64,000 bases of DNA from Nocardia takedensis NBRC 100417 (lineage in GTDB: Bacteria; Actinomycetota; Actinomycetes; Mycobacteriales; Mycobacteriaceae): assembly GCF_000308695.1 (NCBI RefSeq), contig NZ_BAGG01000103.1, positions 47,854 through 111,853 of the forward strand. Reading direction: 5' to 3'. The position numbers and the translations under genes are program-made. The notes below the pieces were generated by a model. That model saw only the letters and a program-made list of their open reading frames with translations. It searched no databases and was not told where the DNA came from. Of this stretch, positions 17,324 through 26,722 are shown one piece after another; the stretch's first letter is position 1, and each line of letters begins with the position of its first letter.

Positions 17324-18502
17324 TCACGCGTCGAGGTCGCCCGTGACCGGCGCGGGACGGCGCGGATGATCGGTTTCGGCGACCGCCGCGGCGAGCGCCC
17401 GGTCCAGCCAGCGGATCTCGCCCGCGGAGGGCTCGCCCCGCACGTCGGTGAGGAAGCTCCGGGCGACCTCGCTGTCGCGACGACCGTGCACGCGTTCACG
17501 GTAGCGCAGCACCGTATCGCCCTCCGGGCGTGCCCATTCCACGTGGACGATGTGCGGGAACCGATCGCGCAGAGTGCGCAGCGCGTCGACCGGACGGGCG
17601 ATGTCGGTGAGGGTGGCCGCGACGTAGTGGTCTTCGGCCGCGGCGTGCACGGGGTCGGCCAGCAGTTCCTCGACGGTGCCGGTCAGTTTGCTCAGCCCGC
17701 GCACCACCGGCAGGTCGCGCCGGCGCACCTCGCCCAGGCCGGCGGCGTCCAGGTCGACGATCCACACCGCCTTGCGGTGGGAGCTCTCGCCGAAGGAGTA
17801 GGGCAGCGGAGATCCGCTGTAGCGCACCGATTCCGCGAGCACCTGCGGTGAATGCAGGTGACCGAGCGCCACGTAGTCGATGCCGTCGAAGGCCGAGCGC
17901 GGCACCGTCTCGACACCGCCGACCGAGATCGAGCGCTCCGAACCGGTGGCCTCGCCGCCGACGACGAAGGCGTGCGCGAGCACCACCGTGCGGATGGGCG
18001 CGCGCCGCTCGATGTCGTCCCGGATGCGCGCCATGGCGGCGGCGAGGATGTCGGCGTGCGAACGCGCCTGGAGGACGCCGAGTTCGGCGCGGGTGATCTC
18101 GGGTTCCAGATAGGGGATGCCGTAGCAGGCGATCTCGCCGTGGTCGTCGCGCAGCAGGACCGGTTCGCCCGCGCCCGCGACGGTGGTGCGCAGATACAGC
18201 CCGCCCGCGGCGGCGAACCGCGCGCCCGCGCCGAGTCGGGTGGGCGAATCGTGGTTGCCGGAGGTGGCGACGATCACCGCGCCCGCCGCGCGGATGGCCT
18301 CGAATCCGCGGTTGCACACCGCGATCGCGTCGGCGCCGGGGACGGATCGGTCGTAGACGTCGCCCGCGACGAGGACCGCCTCGACCCGCTCCTCCCGGAC
18401 CAGGTCGGCGATGGCCAGCAGCGCGCGTTCCTGGTCGGCGAGCAGATCGACACCGTGGAAGGTACGCCCGATGTGCCAATCCGAGGTGTGCAGCATCCGC
18501 AT
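17324..18502 (-). CDS. sbcD: Exonuclease subunit SbcD (Mre11-like)
   Basis: A 392-residue metallophosphoesterase nuclease, partner of SbcC. Metal-binding motifs are visible in order: LHTSDWHIGRTF (residues 4-15), VAGDVYDR, TSGNHDSP near residue 83, AHAFV near residue 170 and LGHLHSPQ near residue 205. The start MRMLHTSDWHIG at 18502 matches the family; an 11-residue longer frame is possible but unlikely. The gene is the first of the sbcDC operon and is divergent from rmuC across a 232-base gap. Confidence 0.96.
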   Translation of the reverse strand: MRMLHTSDWHIGRTFHGVDLLADQERALLAIADLVREERVEAVLVAGDVYDRSVPGADAIAVCNRGFEAIRAAGAVIVATSGNHDSPTRLGAGARFAAAGGLYLRTTVAGAGEPVLLRDDHGEIACYGIPYLEPEITRAELGVLQARSHADILAAAMARIRDDIERRAPIRTVVLAHAFVVGGEATGSERSISVGGVETVPRSAFDGIDYVALGHLHSPQVLAESVRYSGSPLPYSFGESSHRKAVWIVDLDAAGLGEVRRRDLPVVRGLSKLTGTVEELLADPVHAAAEDHYVAATLTDIARPVDALRTLRDRFPHIVHVEWARPEGDTVLRYRERVHGRRDSEVARSFLTDVRGEPSAGEIRWLDRALAAAVAETDHPRRPAPVTGDLDA

Positions 18503-18734
18503 GGGCGCACACCGTAGGCGCACCCACCGACACAATTCAATCGCCGTCGACTCCGTGTCGGATTCGTCGCATTCGTCACGGCGTGTCCGGCGGCGTTTTC
18601 CGGATCGTTTGCCAGACTGGTCGGTCTACTTCACGAGATCCCGGTTGCGGCAGTTCCACCCGATCCCAGGTCGATCGCCACTCGATAGCGGGGCCGCGCG
18701 GAATGTGTCGGTGCCGTGGTGCACCATCACCGGC

Positions 18735-19880
18735 ATGACCGCACCGATGCTCGTCGCACTGATGCTGGTATTCACCGCCGGGGTGGGGATCGGCTGGCTC
18801 GGCCACTCCGCCCGCGCGGGGCAACGCACCGCCGCCGCCGAGGCCAGACTCGCCGCCGCGGGCGACAACGAACGACTGCTGCGCCAATCTTTGAACGCGG
18901 CGAACGAGGATGCGGCACGCCGACATTCCCACGCCGTGGGCGCGATGGTGGAACCGCTGCGCGAAGCGGTCGGCGCGCTCGATCAACAGATCCGCCGGAT
19001 CGAACACCAGCGCGTCGACGCCTACGCCGGTCTGCGCGAACAGGTCGCGGGCATCCACCGGGTCTCCCACCAACTGTCGGGGCAGACGGGTCAACTGGTC
19101 GCGGCCTTGCGCGCCCCGCAGGTGCGCGGGCGCTGGGGTGAGATCCAGTTGGAACGGGTGGTCGAACTCGCCGGGATGACGCGGCACTGCGATTTCGACA
19201 CCCAGGTCAGCCGGACCGCCACCGGCGACCACGCCGGTCTGGTCCGCCCGGACCTGGTGGTGCGACTGGCGGGCGGGCGGCACATCGTGGTCGACGCGAA
19301 AGTCCCGTTCGACGCCTATCTGAACGCCAGTACCGCCGAGGACCCGGACGCGCGCGCCGACCTGCTGCGCACCCACGCCAAACACCTGCGCACCCACGTC
19401 GACCGACTCGCGGACAAGGCGTACTGGGCGGCGTTCGACCCGTCGCCGGAATTCGTGGTGCTGTTCGTCCCCGGCGACCCGTTCCTGGACGCCGCGCTCA
19501 CCACCGACGCGGGCCTGCTGGAGTACGCCTTCGGCCGAAATGTGATCCTCGCGACCCCGACCACGTTGATCGCGCTGCTGCGGACCGTGGCCTTCAGTTG
19601 GCGACAGGAAGCGCTTTCCCGCGACATGGCAACAGTTCAGCAATTGGGAAGGGAGCTTTACACGCGCCTCGGCCTGACCGGTCGTCACCTGGACAAACTC
19701 GGCGCGCAACTGGGCAAGACCGTCGACTCCTTCAACCAGGCGGTCGCCTCGGTGGAGTCGCGGGTCCTGGTCACCGCGCGCCGATTGCACGAGTTGGAGC
19801 TGGCCGAGGAGGAGTTGCCCGCCGTTCGTCGGGTCGATTCCTGGCCGCGCGCGGTCGGGTTCGCCGACGCCGAGGACTGA
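18735..19880 (+). CDS. rmuC: DNA recombination protein RmuC
   Basis: A 381-residue RmuC-family protein. A single N-terminal transmembrane helix (MLVALMLVFTAGVGIGWLG) is followed by a coiled-coil (about 30-120) and the nuclease-like RmuC core, with APQVRGRWGEIQLERVVELAGM, VVDAKVPFDAYLNA and VLFVPGDPFLDAALTTDAGLLEYAF. RmuC limits DNA inversions at short inverted repeats in E. coli. Its position divergent from sbcDC, which also acts on inverted-repeat structures, suggests a related role in genome stability. A start at 18735 places the membrane helix at the very N-terminus. Confidence 0.93.
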   Translation: MTAPMLVALMLVFTAGVGIGWLGHSARAGQRTAAAEARLAAAGDNERLLRQSLNAANEDAARRHSHAVGAMVEPLREAVGALDQQIRRIEHQRVDAYAGLREQVAGIHRVSHQLSGQTGQLVAALRAPQVRGRWGEIQLERVVELAGMTRHCDFDTQVSRTATGDHAGLVRPDLVVRLAGGRHIVVDAKVPFDAYLNASTAEDPDARADLLRTHAKHLRTHVDRLADKAYWAAFDPSPEFVVLFVPGDPFLDAALTTDAGLLEYAFGRNVILATPTTLIALLRTVAFSWRQEALSRDMATVQQLGRELYTRLGLTGRHLDKLGAQLGKTVDSFNQAVASVESRVLVTARRLHELELAEEELPAVRRVDSWPRAVGFADAED

Positions 19881-19991
19881 GCCGCGCGCGAGCCCGGACG
19901 ACGGATTCTCCCGGCCCCGATGTGATCCTCGCTACCCGGTGGCAGGCCGTGCCGTAACGCCCACCGACGCGCCGGCGGTTAGTGTCTTTAC

Positions 19992-20957
19992 GTGGCTGCT
20001 TCCCAACGTGTGCGATCCCGGGTGCCCGCGCCGCAACGTTCGATCCTGCCCTCGGTCTCGGGAATCCCCGCCGGGGCCGCGATCCTCATTGCGGTTGCCT
20101 GCACGTTCCTCGGGTTCTTCATCGATGCCAACGGCGGCGGCGATGATCTGACCGGCACCTTCGCCGCACTGTATGTCGTGGGCTGTGTCGCGGCGGTGTG
20201 CGCCGTGCGCTACCGGGGCCTGTTCACCGCGATGGTGCTGCCGCCGCTGCTGTTGTTCCTCGCCGTGCCGCTGGCCTACCAGCAGTTGACCGAGGGATCC
20301 TCCACCGGCGTCAAGGACATCCTGCTGAACCTGGCGATCCCGCTGGTCGACCGGTTCCCGGTGATGATGTTGGCCACCTCGCTGGTGCTCGCGCTCGGCG
20401 GCCTGCGGATCTACCTGCATCGCAACGGCGAGAACGCGGCCAAGGACGACGAGGCCCGGCGCGGCACCAGTTGGGGCCGCGATTCGACGGTCGATCGGGC
20501 GCGCAAGGGCGCGCCCGCGAAGAAGTCGGCCAAGACGGCGGCGGGTCGGGCGGGCTCGGGCAAAGGCGGCGCGAAAGGGAAAGACACGTCACGCGCGGAG
20601 GACGCGCCCGTCAAGCGCAGGCCGCGGCCCAAGCCGGAGCCGATCGTGGACATCGCCGATCAGAAGACCGACAAGTACGAGCCGCCGCGCCCGGGCGGCA
20701 AGCGCCCCTCCGACGAGGTGGCGGACAAGCCGCCGCGGGTCGCGGCCAAGGGGCAAGGACAAGGGCGGCCCCGCGAGGGCAGGCCGGCGCAGGGCCGCGG
20801 CAACGCCGCCCGCCAAGCCGCCGCGGTGCCGCGCGCGGACGAACCGCCGCGCGGCGGCAGGCAGCGCGGTGAGGCGCCGCCGCATCCGCGGCCCAATGTC
20901 CGCTACCGGGAACGCGAACCCCAGCGCGCCGAACGGCGCAAGCCGGAGAAGCGCTGA
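19992..20957 (+). CDS. DUF6542-type membrane protein, Rv1111c-like
   Basis: A 321-residue protein of unknown function. Residues 20-140 contain about four membrane spans (GAAILIAVACTFLGFFI, TFAALYVVGCVAAVCAV, FTAMVLPPLLLFLAVPLAY, MMLATSLVLALGGLRIYL). The remaining 180 residues are a very basic, Pro/Arg/Lys/Gly-rich disordered tail (for example KGAPAKKSAKTAAGRAGSGK). The start is GTG. Its place next to ispH matches the actinobacterial family represented by Rv1111c. The charged tail may bind nucleic acid or envelope polymers; this is a guess. Confidence 0.82.
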   Translation: MAASQRVRSRVPAPQRSILPSVSGIPAGAAILIAVACTFLGFFIDANGGGDDLTGTFAALYVVGCVAAVCAVRYRGLFTAMVLPPLLLFLAVPLAYQQLTEGSSTGVKDILLNLAIPLVDRFPVMMLATSLVLALGGLRIYLHRNGENAAKDDEARRGTSWGRDSTVDRARKGAPAKKSAKTAAGRAGSGKGGAKGKDTSRAEDAPVKRRPRPKPEPIVDIADQKTDKYEPPRPGGKRPSDEVADKPPRVAAKGQGQGRPREGRPAQGRGNAARQAAAVPRADEPPRGGRQRGEAPPHPRPNVRYREREPQRAERRKPEKR

Positions 20958-20996
20958 CGGAACGTCCCGGCCCGCCGCGGGCCGGGACGCGAGAGA

Positions 20997-22007
20997 TCAC
21001 TGTCGGGCGGTGCGCAGTTCACGGGGCAGCGAGAACACCAAGGTCTCGTTGGCGGTGGTGATCGGTTGCACGTCGGCGAAACCGTGCTCCTCGAGTGTGT
21101 CGAGCACACCGCGCACCAGGATCTCGGGCACCGAGGCGCCGGAGGTGATGCCGACGGTGCGCACACCCTCCAGCCACGCCGGATCGATCTCGCGGGCGTA
21201 GTCGATCAGGTACGAGGCACGCGCGCCCGCGCCGAGCGCGACCTCGACCAGGCGCACGGAGTTCGAGGAGTTGCGCGACCCGACGACGATCACCAGATCG
21301 CATTCGGGGGCCATGGCCTTGACCGCGACCTGACGATTCTGGGTGGCGTAGCAGATGTCGTCGCTGGGCGGATCCTGCAACAGCGGGAAGCGCTGCCGCA
21401 GGCGCTGCACCGTCTCCATGGTCTCGTCCACGCTGAGGGTGGTCTGGGAGAGCCAGATCACTTTGTTCTCGTCGCGCACGGTGACCTTGTCGACCGCGTC
21501 GGGGCCGTCGACCAGTTGGACGTGTTCGGGCGCCTCGCCCGCGGTGCCCTCGACCTCTTCGTGGCCTTCGTGGCCGATCAGCAGGATGTCGAAGTCGTCG
21601 CGGGCGAAGCGCTTGGCTTCCTGGTGCACCTTGGTGACCAGCGGGCAGGTGGCGTCGATGGTGTGCAGGTTCCGGATGGCCGCCGTGGCGTGGACCGCGG
21701 GCGACACGCCGTGCGCCGAGAAGACGACGACCTGGCCCTCGGGCACTTCGTCGGTCTCGTCGACGAAGATGACGCCGCGCTCGCGCAGCGTCTCCACGAC
21801 GTGGCGGTTGTGCACGATCTCCTTGCGGACGTAGATGGGGGCGCCGTGCTTCTCGAGCGCCTTCTCCACCGTCTCCACGGCGCGATCGACGCCCGCGCAG
21901 TAGCCGCGCGGTTCCGCGAGTAGCACGCGTTTTCCGCCATCGGCATCGGCGGTTCCGGTTCCCGCCGTGCGGGCGATTCCGACGTTCAAGGGGATGGCCG
22001 AAGACAT
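20997..22007 (-). CDS. ispH: 4-hydroxy-3-methylbut-2-enyl diphosphate reductase
   Basis: A 336-residue IspH/LytB, the last enzyme of the MEP isoprenoid pathway, which reduces HMBPP to IPP and DMAPP with an iron-sulfur cluster. The three cluster cysteines are in EPRGYCAGVDRAV, TIDATCPLVTKVHQE and DDICYATQNRQ. The conserved His and Glu motifs are visible (EIVHNRHVV, FSAHGVSP, GHEGHEEVEGT). Its neighbours match the Rv1109-Rv1111 order. It supplies precursors for the prenyl diphosphate synthase encoded further right. Confidence 0.97.
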   Translation of the reverse strand: MSSAIPLNVGIARTAGTGTADADGGKRVLLAEPRGYCAGVDRAVETVEKALEKHGAPIYVRKEIVHNRHVVETLRERGVIFVDETDEVPEGQVVVFSAHGVSPAVHATAAIRNLHTIDATCPLVTKVHQEAKRFARDDFDILLIGHEGHEEVEGTAGEAPEHVQLVDGPDAVDKVTVRDENKVIWLSQTTLSVDETMETVQRLRQRFPLLQDPPSDDICYATQNRQVAVKAMAPECDLVIVVGSRNSSNSVRLVEVALGAGARASYLIDYAREIDPAWLEGVRTVGITSGASVPEILVRGVLDTLEEHGFADVQPITTANETLVFSLPRELRTARQ

Positions 22008-22118
22008 GCGCCCAGCTTACTTGCGTACGCCGCGCGCGACCCGGCCGGAGCCGGACGCGACAATCTGTCTGTGACACCTACCCTTTGCATAACCCGGCCC
22101 ATCGGGCAGGCTAGAACC

Positions 22119-22778
22119 ATGTTCCGACCTCCCTACCTGGCCCGGGTCGCGGCCGGCGCCGCCGTCTACGCCTTGGAAGAGTCCCGGCGGCTACCCACCG
22201 CGGCGATGAACTTCCCGATCACGGCCATCAGTCAGCTGTTACAGACCACAATGCACGTCCAGCAGTTCGTGACCAGCCTCGCACTCAAGGGCGACGCCGT
22301 GTTCGACCGTCTGGGCAGCGGCCACGAGGAGCAGCCGGAGTGGGCCACCTTCGAGGAGGACCTCGACTCCGAGCAAACCACCGGCATACCCGGGCGGGCC
22401 AGCAGCTTCGACCTGTTCACCGGCGACGAACCGACCACGCGCCCGGAGACCAACGGGCACACCGAGCCGGTGACGCTCACCGCCGTCCCCGATCCGGAGC
22501 CCGTGGAGACCGAGGTCACATCCGCGCCGATCCCGGCCGAGGCGCAACTCACCCCGGTGCCGGACCCGGACCCCGCGGAGGCGGAGGAGGTCCTCGCTCC
22601 CGAGGTCGCCACCCGTTACGACTACGCGAACATGACGCTGGCCCAGTTGCGCGCCCGCCTGCGCATGCTCAGCGTCGAGGACCTCACCGACCTGCTCGAC
22701 TACGAACAGCGCACCCTGGCCCGCGCGCCGTTCGTCACCATGCTGACCAACCGGATCGCGACCGTCAGGGCGCAGTGA
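22119..22778 (+). CDS. Lipid-droplet-associated-type protein, Rv1109c-like
   Basis: A 219-residue protein. The N-terminal 60 residues (FRPPYLARVAAGAAVYALEE, then MNFPITAISQLLQTTMHVQQ) are the conserved part, an amphipathic region seen in actinobacterial lipid-droplet proteins of the MLDS type. The middle is acidic and Pro/Thr-rich (about 90-175). The C-terminal YANMTLAQLRARLRMLSVED helix is a conserved bacterial helical motif. ATG at 22119 fits the conserved N-terminus. It is divergent from ispH. Family naming rests on recollection, so the function is tentative. Confidence 0.75.
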   Translation: MFRPPYLARVAAGAAVYALEESRRLPTAAMNFPITAISQLLQTTMHVQQFVTSLALKGDAVFDRLGSGHEEQPEWATFEEDLDSEQTTGIPGRASSFDLFTGDEPTTRPETNGHTEPVTLTAVPDPEPVETEVTSAPIPAEAQLTPVPDPDPAEAEEVLAPEVATRYDYANMTLAQLRARLRMLSVEDLTDLLDYEQRTLARAPFVTMLTNRIATVRAQ

Positions 22779-22869
22779 CCCCGGTCGGGACACGCGCGCC
22801 ACGGGCCGGCCGGACACACCCGGCCGGCCCGCCGCGAATCTGTCGGCGGCGGCGCGTATATCTGGCGGT

Positions 22870-24189
22870 ATGACTCAGGACGCCACGCCGGCCCGGCCCG
22901 GCGCCCCCGCGCCCGCGCCCGCCAACTCCGCCGAGTCGCCCTGGCCGGTGCGCACGGTGGCCCTCAAGCTCTCCCAGTGGATCGACCGGCTGGGCAGTGT
23001 CTGGGTGGAGGGGCAGATCACCCAGATCACTCTGCGCCCCGGCGCCCGCACGGCCTTCCTCGTGCTGCGCGACCCGTCGGCCGACATGTCGCTGTCGGTG
23101 ACCTGTGACCCGGATCTGCTGCGCCGCTCCCCCGTGCCGTTGCAGGAGGGCAGCCGCGTGGTGGTTTTCGGCAAGCTCTCGTTCTTCGTCGGGCGCGGCA
23201 CGATCTCGTTGCGCGTCCTGGAGATCCGGCCGGTGGGCGTCGGCGAACTGCTGGCCCGGATCGAACGCCTCAAGGCGCTGCTCGACGCCGAAGGACTGTT
23301 CGACCCGCGACGCAAACGCCCGCCGCCGTTCCTGCCCGGCACAGTCGGGTTGATCACCGGGCGCGCGAGCGCCGCCGAGCACGATGTGCTGACCGTGGCC
23401 AGGAAACGCTGGCCCGCGGTGCGTTTCGAGGTGCGCAACACCGCGGTGCAGGGGCCGACGGCCGTCCCGCAGATCGTGCGCGCGCTCGAGGAACTCGACC
23501 GGGACCCCGCCGTCGAGGTGATCGTGCTGGCTCGCGGCGGCGGCAGCGTCGAGGATCTGCTGCCTTTCTCCGACGAGGCGCTGTGCCGGGCGATCGCCGC
23601 GGCCACCACCCCGATCGTGAGCGCGATCGGCCACGAACCCGACACGCCGATCAGCGATCTCGTCGCCGACCTGCGCGCGGCCACCCCCACCGACGCCGCC
23701 AAACAAGTCGTCCCGGACGCGGTCGCCGAACTCGCCGGCGTGCGCGAATGGCGCTCGCGCGCCGCGGCCGCCCTGCGCGGCTGGGTCGAGCGGGAGACGC
23801 ACACCGTGGCGAATCTGCGCTCGCGGCCGGTGCTGGCCGATCCGCTGCGCGAACTCACTCGGCGCGGCGAGGAGATCGTCCGACTGCGCGAGGCGGCGCG
23901 GCGCTGCGCGCGACACCGCGTGTCGGTCGAGGACACGGCGACGGCACATCTGCGCGAGAAACTGGTCGCCGTCGGCCCCGCCGCCACCTTGGCCCGCGGT
24001 TACGCTGTGGTGCAGCGGGTCGCGGGCGCCGAGCGTCACGTGGTGCGCTCCATCGAGGACGCGCCCGCGGGCAGTCAACTGCGGGTGCGCGTCGCCGACG
24101 GCGCGGTCACCGCCGCCGCGTTGGGCGTCACAGCCTCGGGCGGCGGCGCGGGTAGGCGCGATCACGAGACCGAGAGGAACCGACGGTGA
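22870..24189 (+). CDS. xseA: Exodeoxyribonuclease VII large subunit
   Basis: A 439-residue catalytic subunit of exonuclease VII, which degrades single-stranded DNA to oligonucleotides. An N-terminal OB fold (VWVEGQITQITLRPGARTAF) is followed by the nuclease core with GLITGRASAAEHDVLTVARK, ARGGGSVEDLLPFSDEALCR and IVSAIGHEPDTPISDLVADL. The C-terminus holds GPAATLARGYAVVQ. The xseB gene overlaps its stop by 4 bases. The order matches Rv1108c-Rv1107c. Confidence 0.97.
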   Translation: MTQDATPARPGAPAPAPANSAESPWPVRTVALKLSQWIDRLGSVWVEGQITQITLRPGARTAFLVLRDPSADMSLSVTCDPDLLRRSPVPLQEGSRVVVFGKLSFFVGRGTISLRVLEIRPVGVGELLARIERLKALLDAEGLFDPRRKRPPPFLPGTVGLITGRASAAEHDVLTVARKRWPAVRFEVRNTAVQGPTAVPQIVRALEELDRDPAVEVIVLARGGGSVEDLLPFSDEALCRAIAAATTPIVSAIGHEPDTPISDLVADLRAATPTDAAKQVVPDAVAELAGVREWRSRAAAALRGWVERETHTVANLRSRPVLADPLRELTRRGEEIVRLREAARRCARHRVSVEDTATAHLREKLVAVGPAATLARGYAVVQRVAGAERHVVRSIEDAPAGSQLRVRVADGAVTAAALGVTASGGGAGRRDHETERNRR

Positions 24190-24434
24190 CCGATGCGGGC
24201 GAGACGGCCGAGAGCGGCTTGGCCGAGATCAGCGGGTTCGGTTACGAACGCGCGCGGGACGAATTGGTCAACGTCGTGAAGATGCTCGAACAGGGCGGGA
24301 TGGACCTCGACGATTCGCTGGCGCTGTGGGAGCGCGGCGAGGCGTTGGCCGCGCGCTGCGAACAGCATCTCGCGGGCGCGCGCACACGCGTCGAGGACGC
24401 CATCTCCCGATCCGAAGCCGACGAGCAGGTCTAG
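24186..24434 (+). CDS. xseB: Exodeoxyribonuclease VII small subunit
   Basis: An 82-residue helical protein. FGYERARDELVNVVKMLEQG and LDDSLALWERGEALAARCEQ are the XseB core, which packs as a helical hairpin on the C-terminal region of XseA. It starts at GTG overlapping the xseA stop (GTGA), so the subunits are translationally coupled. Length and composition are normal for the family. Confidence 0.95.
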   Translation: MTDAGETAESGLAEISGFGYERARDELVNVVKMLEQGGMDLDDSLALWERGEALAARCEQHLAGARTRVEDAISRSEADEQV

Positions 24435-24445
24435 GAGGAGCAGCC

Positions 24446-24790
24446 ATGGACATCCGCCGCGCCACCCCCGACATCCACACCGACGATCTGGCGGCCAGTC
24501 GCGAGTTCTACCGGCGGATCGGCTTCGAGGAGGCGATGGATCTGGGCTGGGCGGTGGCCATGGTCTCGCCGAGCAATCCCACCGCGCAGGTGCTGCTGAT
24601 CGGCGCGGGCGCGGAACGGGTACGGCCCGCGATGAGTGTCGAGGTCGCCGATGTCGACGCCGTGCACGCCGAACTCGAGGCGGCGGGCGCGCAGATCGTC
24701 TACGCGCTGCGCGACGAGCCCTGGGGTGTGCGGCGGTTCTTCGTCCGCGATCCGGACGGGACGGTGGTCAACATCGTCGGCCACCGCTGA
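24446..24790 (+). CDS. VOC-superfamily protein
   Basis: A 114-residue vicinal-oxygen-chelate fold protein. Module one has TDDLAASREFYRRIGFEEAM and module two has RRFFVRDPDGTVVNIVGHR. The ATG at 24446 follows an AGGAGG ribosome-binding site by 7 bases, which settles the start against the longer frame. It sits 11 bases after xseB and may be co-transcribed with it, although a functional link to DNA repair is not expected. Ligand unknown. Confidence 0.87.
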   Translation: MDIRRATPDIHTDDLAASREFYRRIGFEEAMDLGWAVAMVSPSNPTAQVLLIGAGAERVRPAMSVEVADVDAVHAELEAAGAQIVYALRDEPWGVRRFFVRDPDGTVVNIVGHR

Positions 24791-24797
24791 GCGAGGC

Positions 24798-25364
24798 TCA
24801 GCGGGTCAGCGGTCGCGCGGTGGTGACGGCCGTGGCGAGCGTGGTGAACGAGGCGGCGTCGCCCGAACCGGTGATCAGCACTCTCGACCCGCCGAAATCG
24901 GCCACCCAGGCCGTCTCCTCGGCCGGTTCGGCGAAGACCGTCCAGCGCTGGTCGCCGACGGTCTGCGTACCGCTCGCGAAGCGCGAACCCAGGATGTGGC
25001 GGGCCAGCACGTCGTCGGCGGCGTTGCTCTGGCTGAGCCGCATGTAGGCGCCGCCGGGAGTGATGTAACCGACAGTGCTGACCGGACCGCCGCCCGCGCC
25101 GATGATGGTGTCGCGGCTGCCCGAATTCGGGGTCCAGTCCTCGGGCATGGCCGGGTCGCGGACCGGGAACGGCAGGGTCCGCGCGTCGGCCGCGAGGGCG
25201 GCGCGCGCGTCGAACTGCGGGATGCGCCCCTCGGTCGGACCGGTGGCGGAGAAGCTGCACTGGCTGGCCAGACCGGCGAAGACCACCGCGATCAGCACCA
25301 ACGGGATCAGCGAGAAGAACAGATCCTTGTAGTCGTGCAGGATGCGGGGCTTTTGGTAGGACAC
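24798..25364 (-). CDS. DUF4245 membrane-anchored protein
   Basis: A 188-residue protein of a family confined largely to mycolic-acid actinobacteria. A short cytoplasmic tail (SYQKPRILHDYKDLFF) precedes one transmembrane helix (SLIPLVLIAVVFAGLA). The extracytoplasmic domain has PMPEDWTPNSGS-like and DFGGSRVLITGSGDAASF segments. The start is GTG at 25364; the longer open frame overlaps glpX and has no family likeness. It is divergent from glpX, as Rv1101c is close to Rv1099c. Function unknown. Confidence 0.85.
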   Translation of the reverse strand: MSYQKPRILHDYKDLFFSLIPLVLIAVVFAGLASQCSFSATGPTEGRIPQFDARAALAADARTLPFPVRDPAMPEDWTPNSGSRDTIIGAGGGPVSTVGYITPGGAYMRLSQSNAADDVLARHILGSRFASGTQTVGDQRWTVFAEPAEETAWVADFGGSRVLITGSGDAASFTTLATAVTTARPLTR

Positions 25365-25496
25365 CCCCTCAGTATCCACCCGCCGACGCGCGCGCCCCGC
25401 ACTCCCCCGGTGCTCGCGGCACCTCTGGTGCGAGGTCGCCTGATCAGCGAATGAGACAATCGTGCGGAACGAACCAACCGAGGGAGGCACCCCGCC

Positions 25497-26540
25497 ATGA
25501 CGGCAACTTCGCCAGCACCCAGCCGCCGCGAGGCCCCGGACCGCAACCTGGCGCTCGAACTCGTCCGGGTGACCGAGGCGGGAGCCATGGCGGCGGGCCG
25601 CTGGGTCGGCCGCGGTGACAAGGAGGGTGGCGACGGCGCGGCCGTCGACGCCATGCGCGAACTGGTCAACTCGGTGTCGATGCGCGGCACCGTGGTGATC
25701 GGCGAGGGCGAGAAGGACGAAGCCCCCATGCTGTACAACGGCGAGGCGGTGGGCGACGGCACCGGTCCCGAGGTGGACTTCGCGGTCGATCCGATCGACG
25801 GCACCACCCTGATGTCGAAGGGCTCGCCCGGCGCGATCTCGGTGCTCGCGGTCGCCGAACGCGGCGCGATGTTCGACCCCTCGGCGGTGTTCTACATGCA
25901 CAAGATCGCCGTCGGCCCCGAGGCCGCCGACGTGATCGATATCTCGGTGCCGATCGCGGAGAACATCGCGCGGGTCGCCAAGGCCAAGAGCCTGTCGAAG
26001 TCGGATCTGACGGTCTGCATCCTGGACCGGCCCCGCCACGCCGGGCTGATCCAGGAGGTCCGCGACGCGGGCGCGCGGATCCGCCTGATCTCCGACGGTG
26101 ACGTGGCGGGCGCGATCGCGGCCGCCCGCCCCGATTCCGGCACCGACATCCTGGTCGGCATCGGCGGCACCCCCGAGGGCATCATCGCGGCGGCGGCGCT
26201 GCGCTGTATGGGCGGCGCGTTGCAGGGCAAGCTGGCCCCCACCGACGACGAGGAGCGCCAGAAGGCTCTCGACGCGGGCCACGACCTGGACCGGGTGCTG
26301 ACCACCGAGGACCTGGTGTCGGGCGACAACATCTTCTTCTGCGCGACCGGCGTGACCGACGGTGATCTACTACGCGGCGTCCGCTACTACGGTGGCGGCG
26401 CGTCCACTCAGTCGATCGTCATGCGGTCCAAGTCCGGCACGGTGCGCATGATCGACGCCTACCACCGGCTCACCAAACTGCGCGAATACTCCTCGGTCGA
26501 TTTCATCGGCGACGAGGACGCGGTGCCGCCGCTGCCCTGA
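25497..26540 (+). CDS. glpX: Class II fructose-1,6-bisphosphatase
   Basis: A 347-residue GlpX, the gluconeogenic enzyme hydrolysing fructose 1,6-bisphosphate to fructose 6-phosphate. Metal and substrate motifs are present: GEGEKDEAPMLYNGE near residue 65, VDFAVDPIDGTTL near residue 92, DRPRHAGLI and GIGGTPEGIIAAAALRCMGG. A GGGAGG ribosome-binding site is 11 bases before the ATG. As in mycobacteria, GlpX is probably the main FBPase of this organism. The fumarase gene follows on the same strand after 182 bases. Confidence 0.97.
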   Translation: MTATSPAPSRREAPDRNLALELVRVTEAGAMAAGRWVGRGDKEGGDGAAVDAMRELVNSVSMRGTVVIGEGEKDEAPMLYNGEAVGDGTGPEVDFAVDPIDGTTLMSKGSPGAISVLAVAERGAMFDPSAVFYMHKIAVGPEAADVIDISVPIAENIARVAKAKSLSKSDLTVCILDRPRHAGLIQEVRDAGARIRLISDGDVAGAIAAARPDSGTDILVGIGGTPEGIIAAAALRCMGGALQGKLAPTDDEERQKALDAGHDLDRVLTTEDLVSGDNIFFCATGVTDGDLLRGVRYYGGGASTQSIVMRSKSGTVRMIDAYHRLTKLREYSSVDFIGDEDAVPPLP

Positions 26541-26722
26541 CCGGGCGGTGCGCGACGGCGAGGGCGCGCGGCGGAAGTCGCGCGTCCTCGGTTATTTTCG
26601 CGGCCGAGCGATCCCCTCGGGGGGCAGTCCGGCTCTCGCGCCGGCCGGCGCGCGGCGGGGTGTGCGCATCACCTCAGGCGTGGCAGCCCCACCGCGGGAC
26701 GGGTCCGCATAGGGTCGATTTC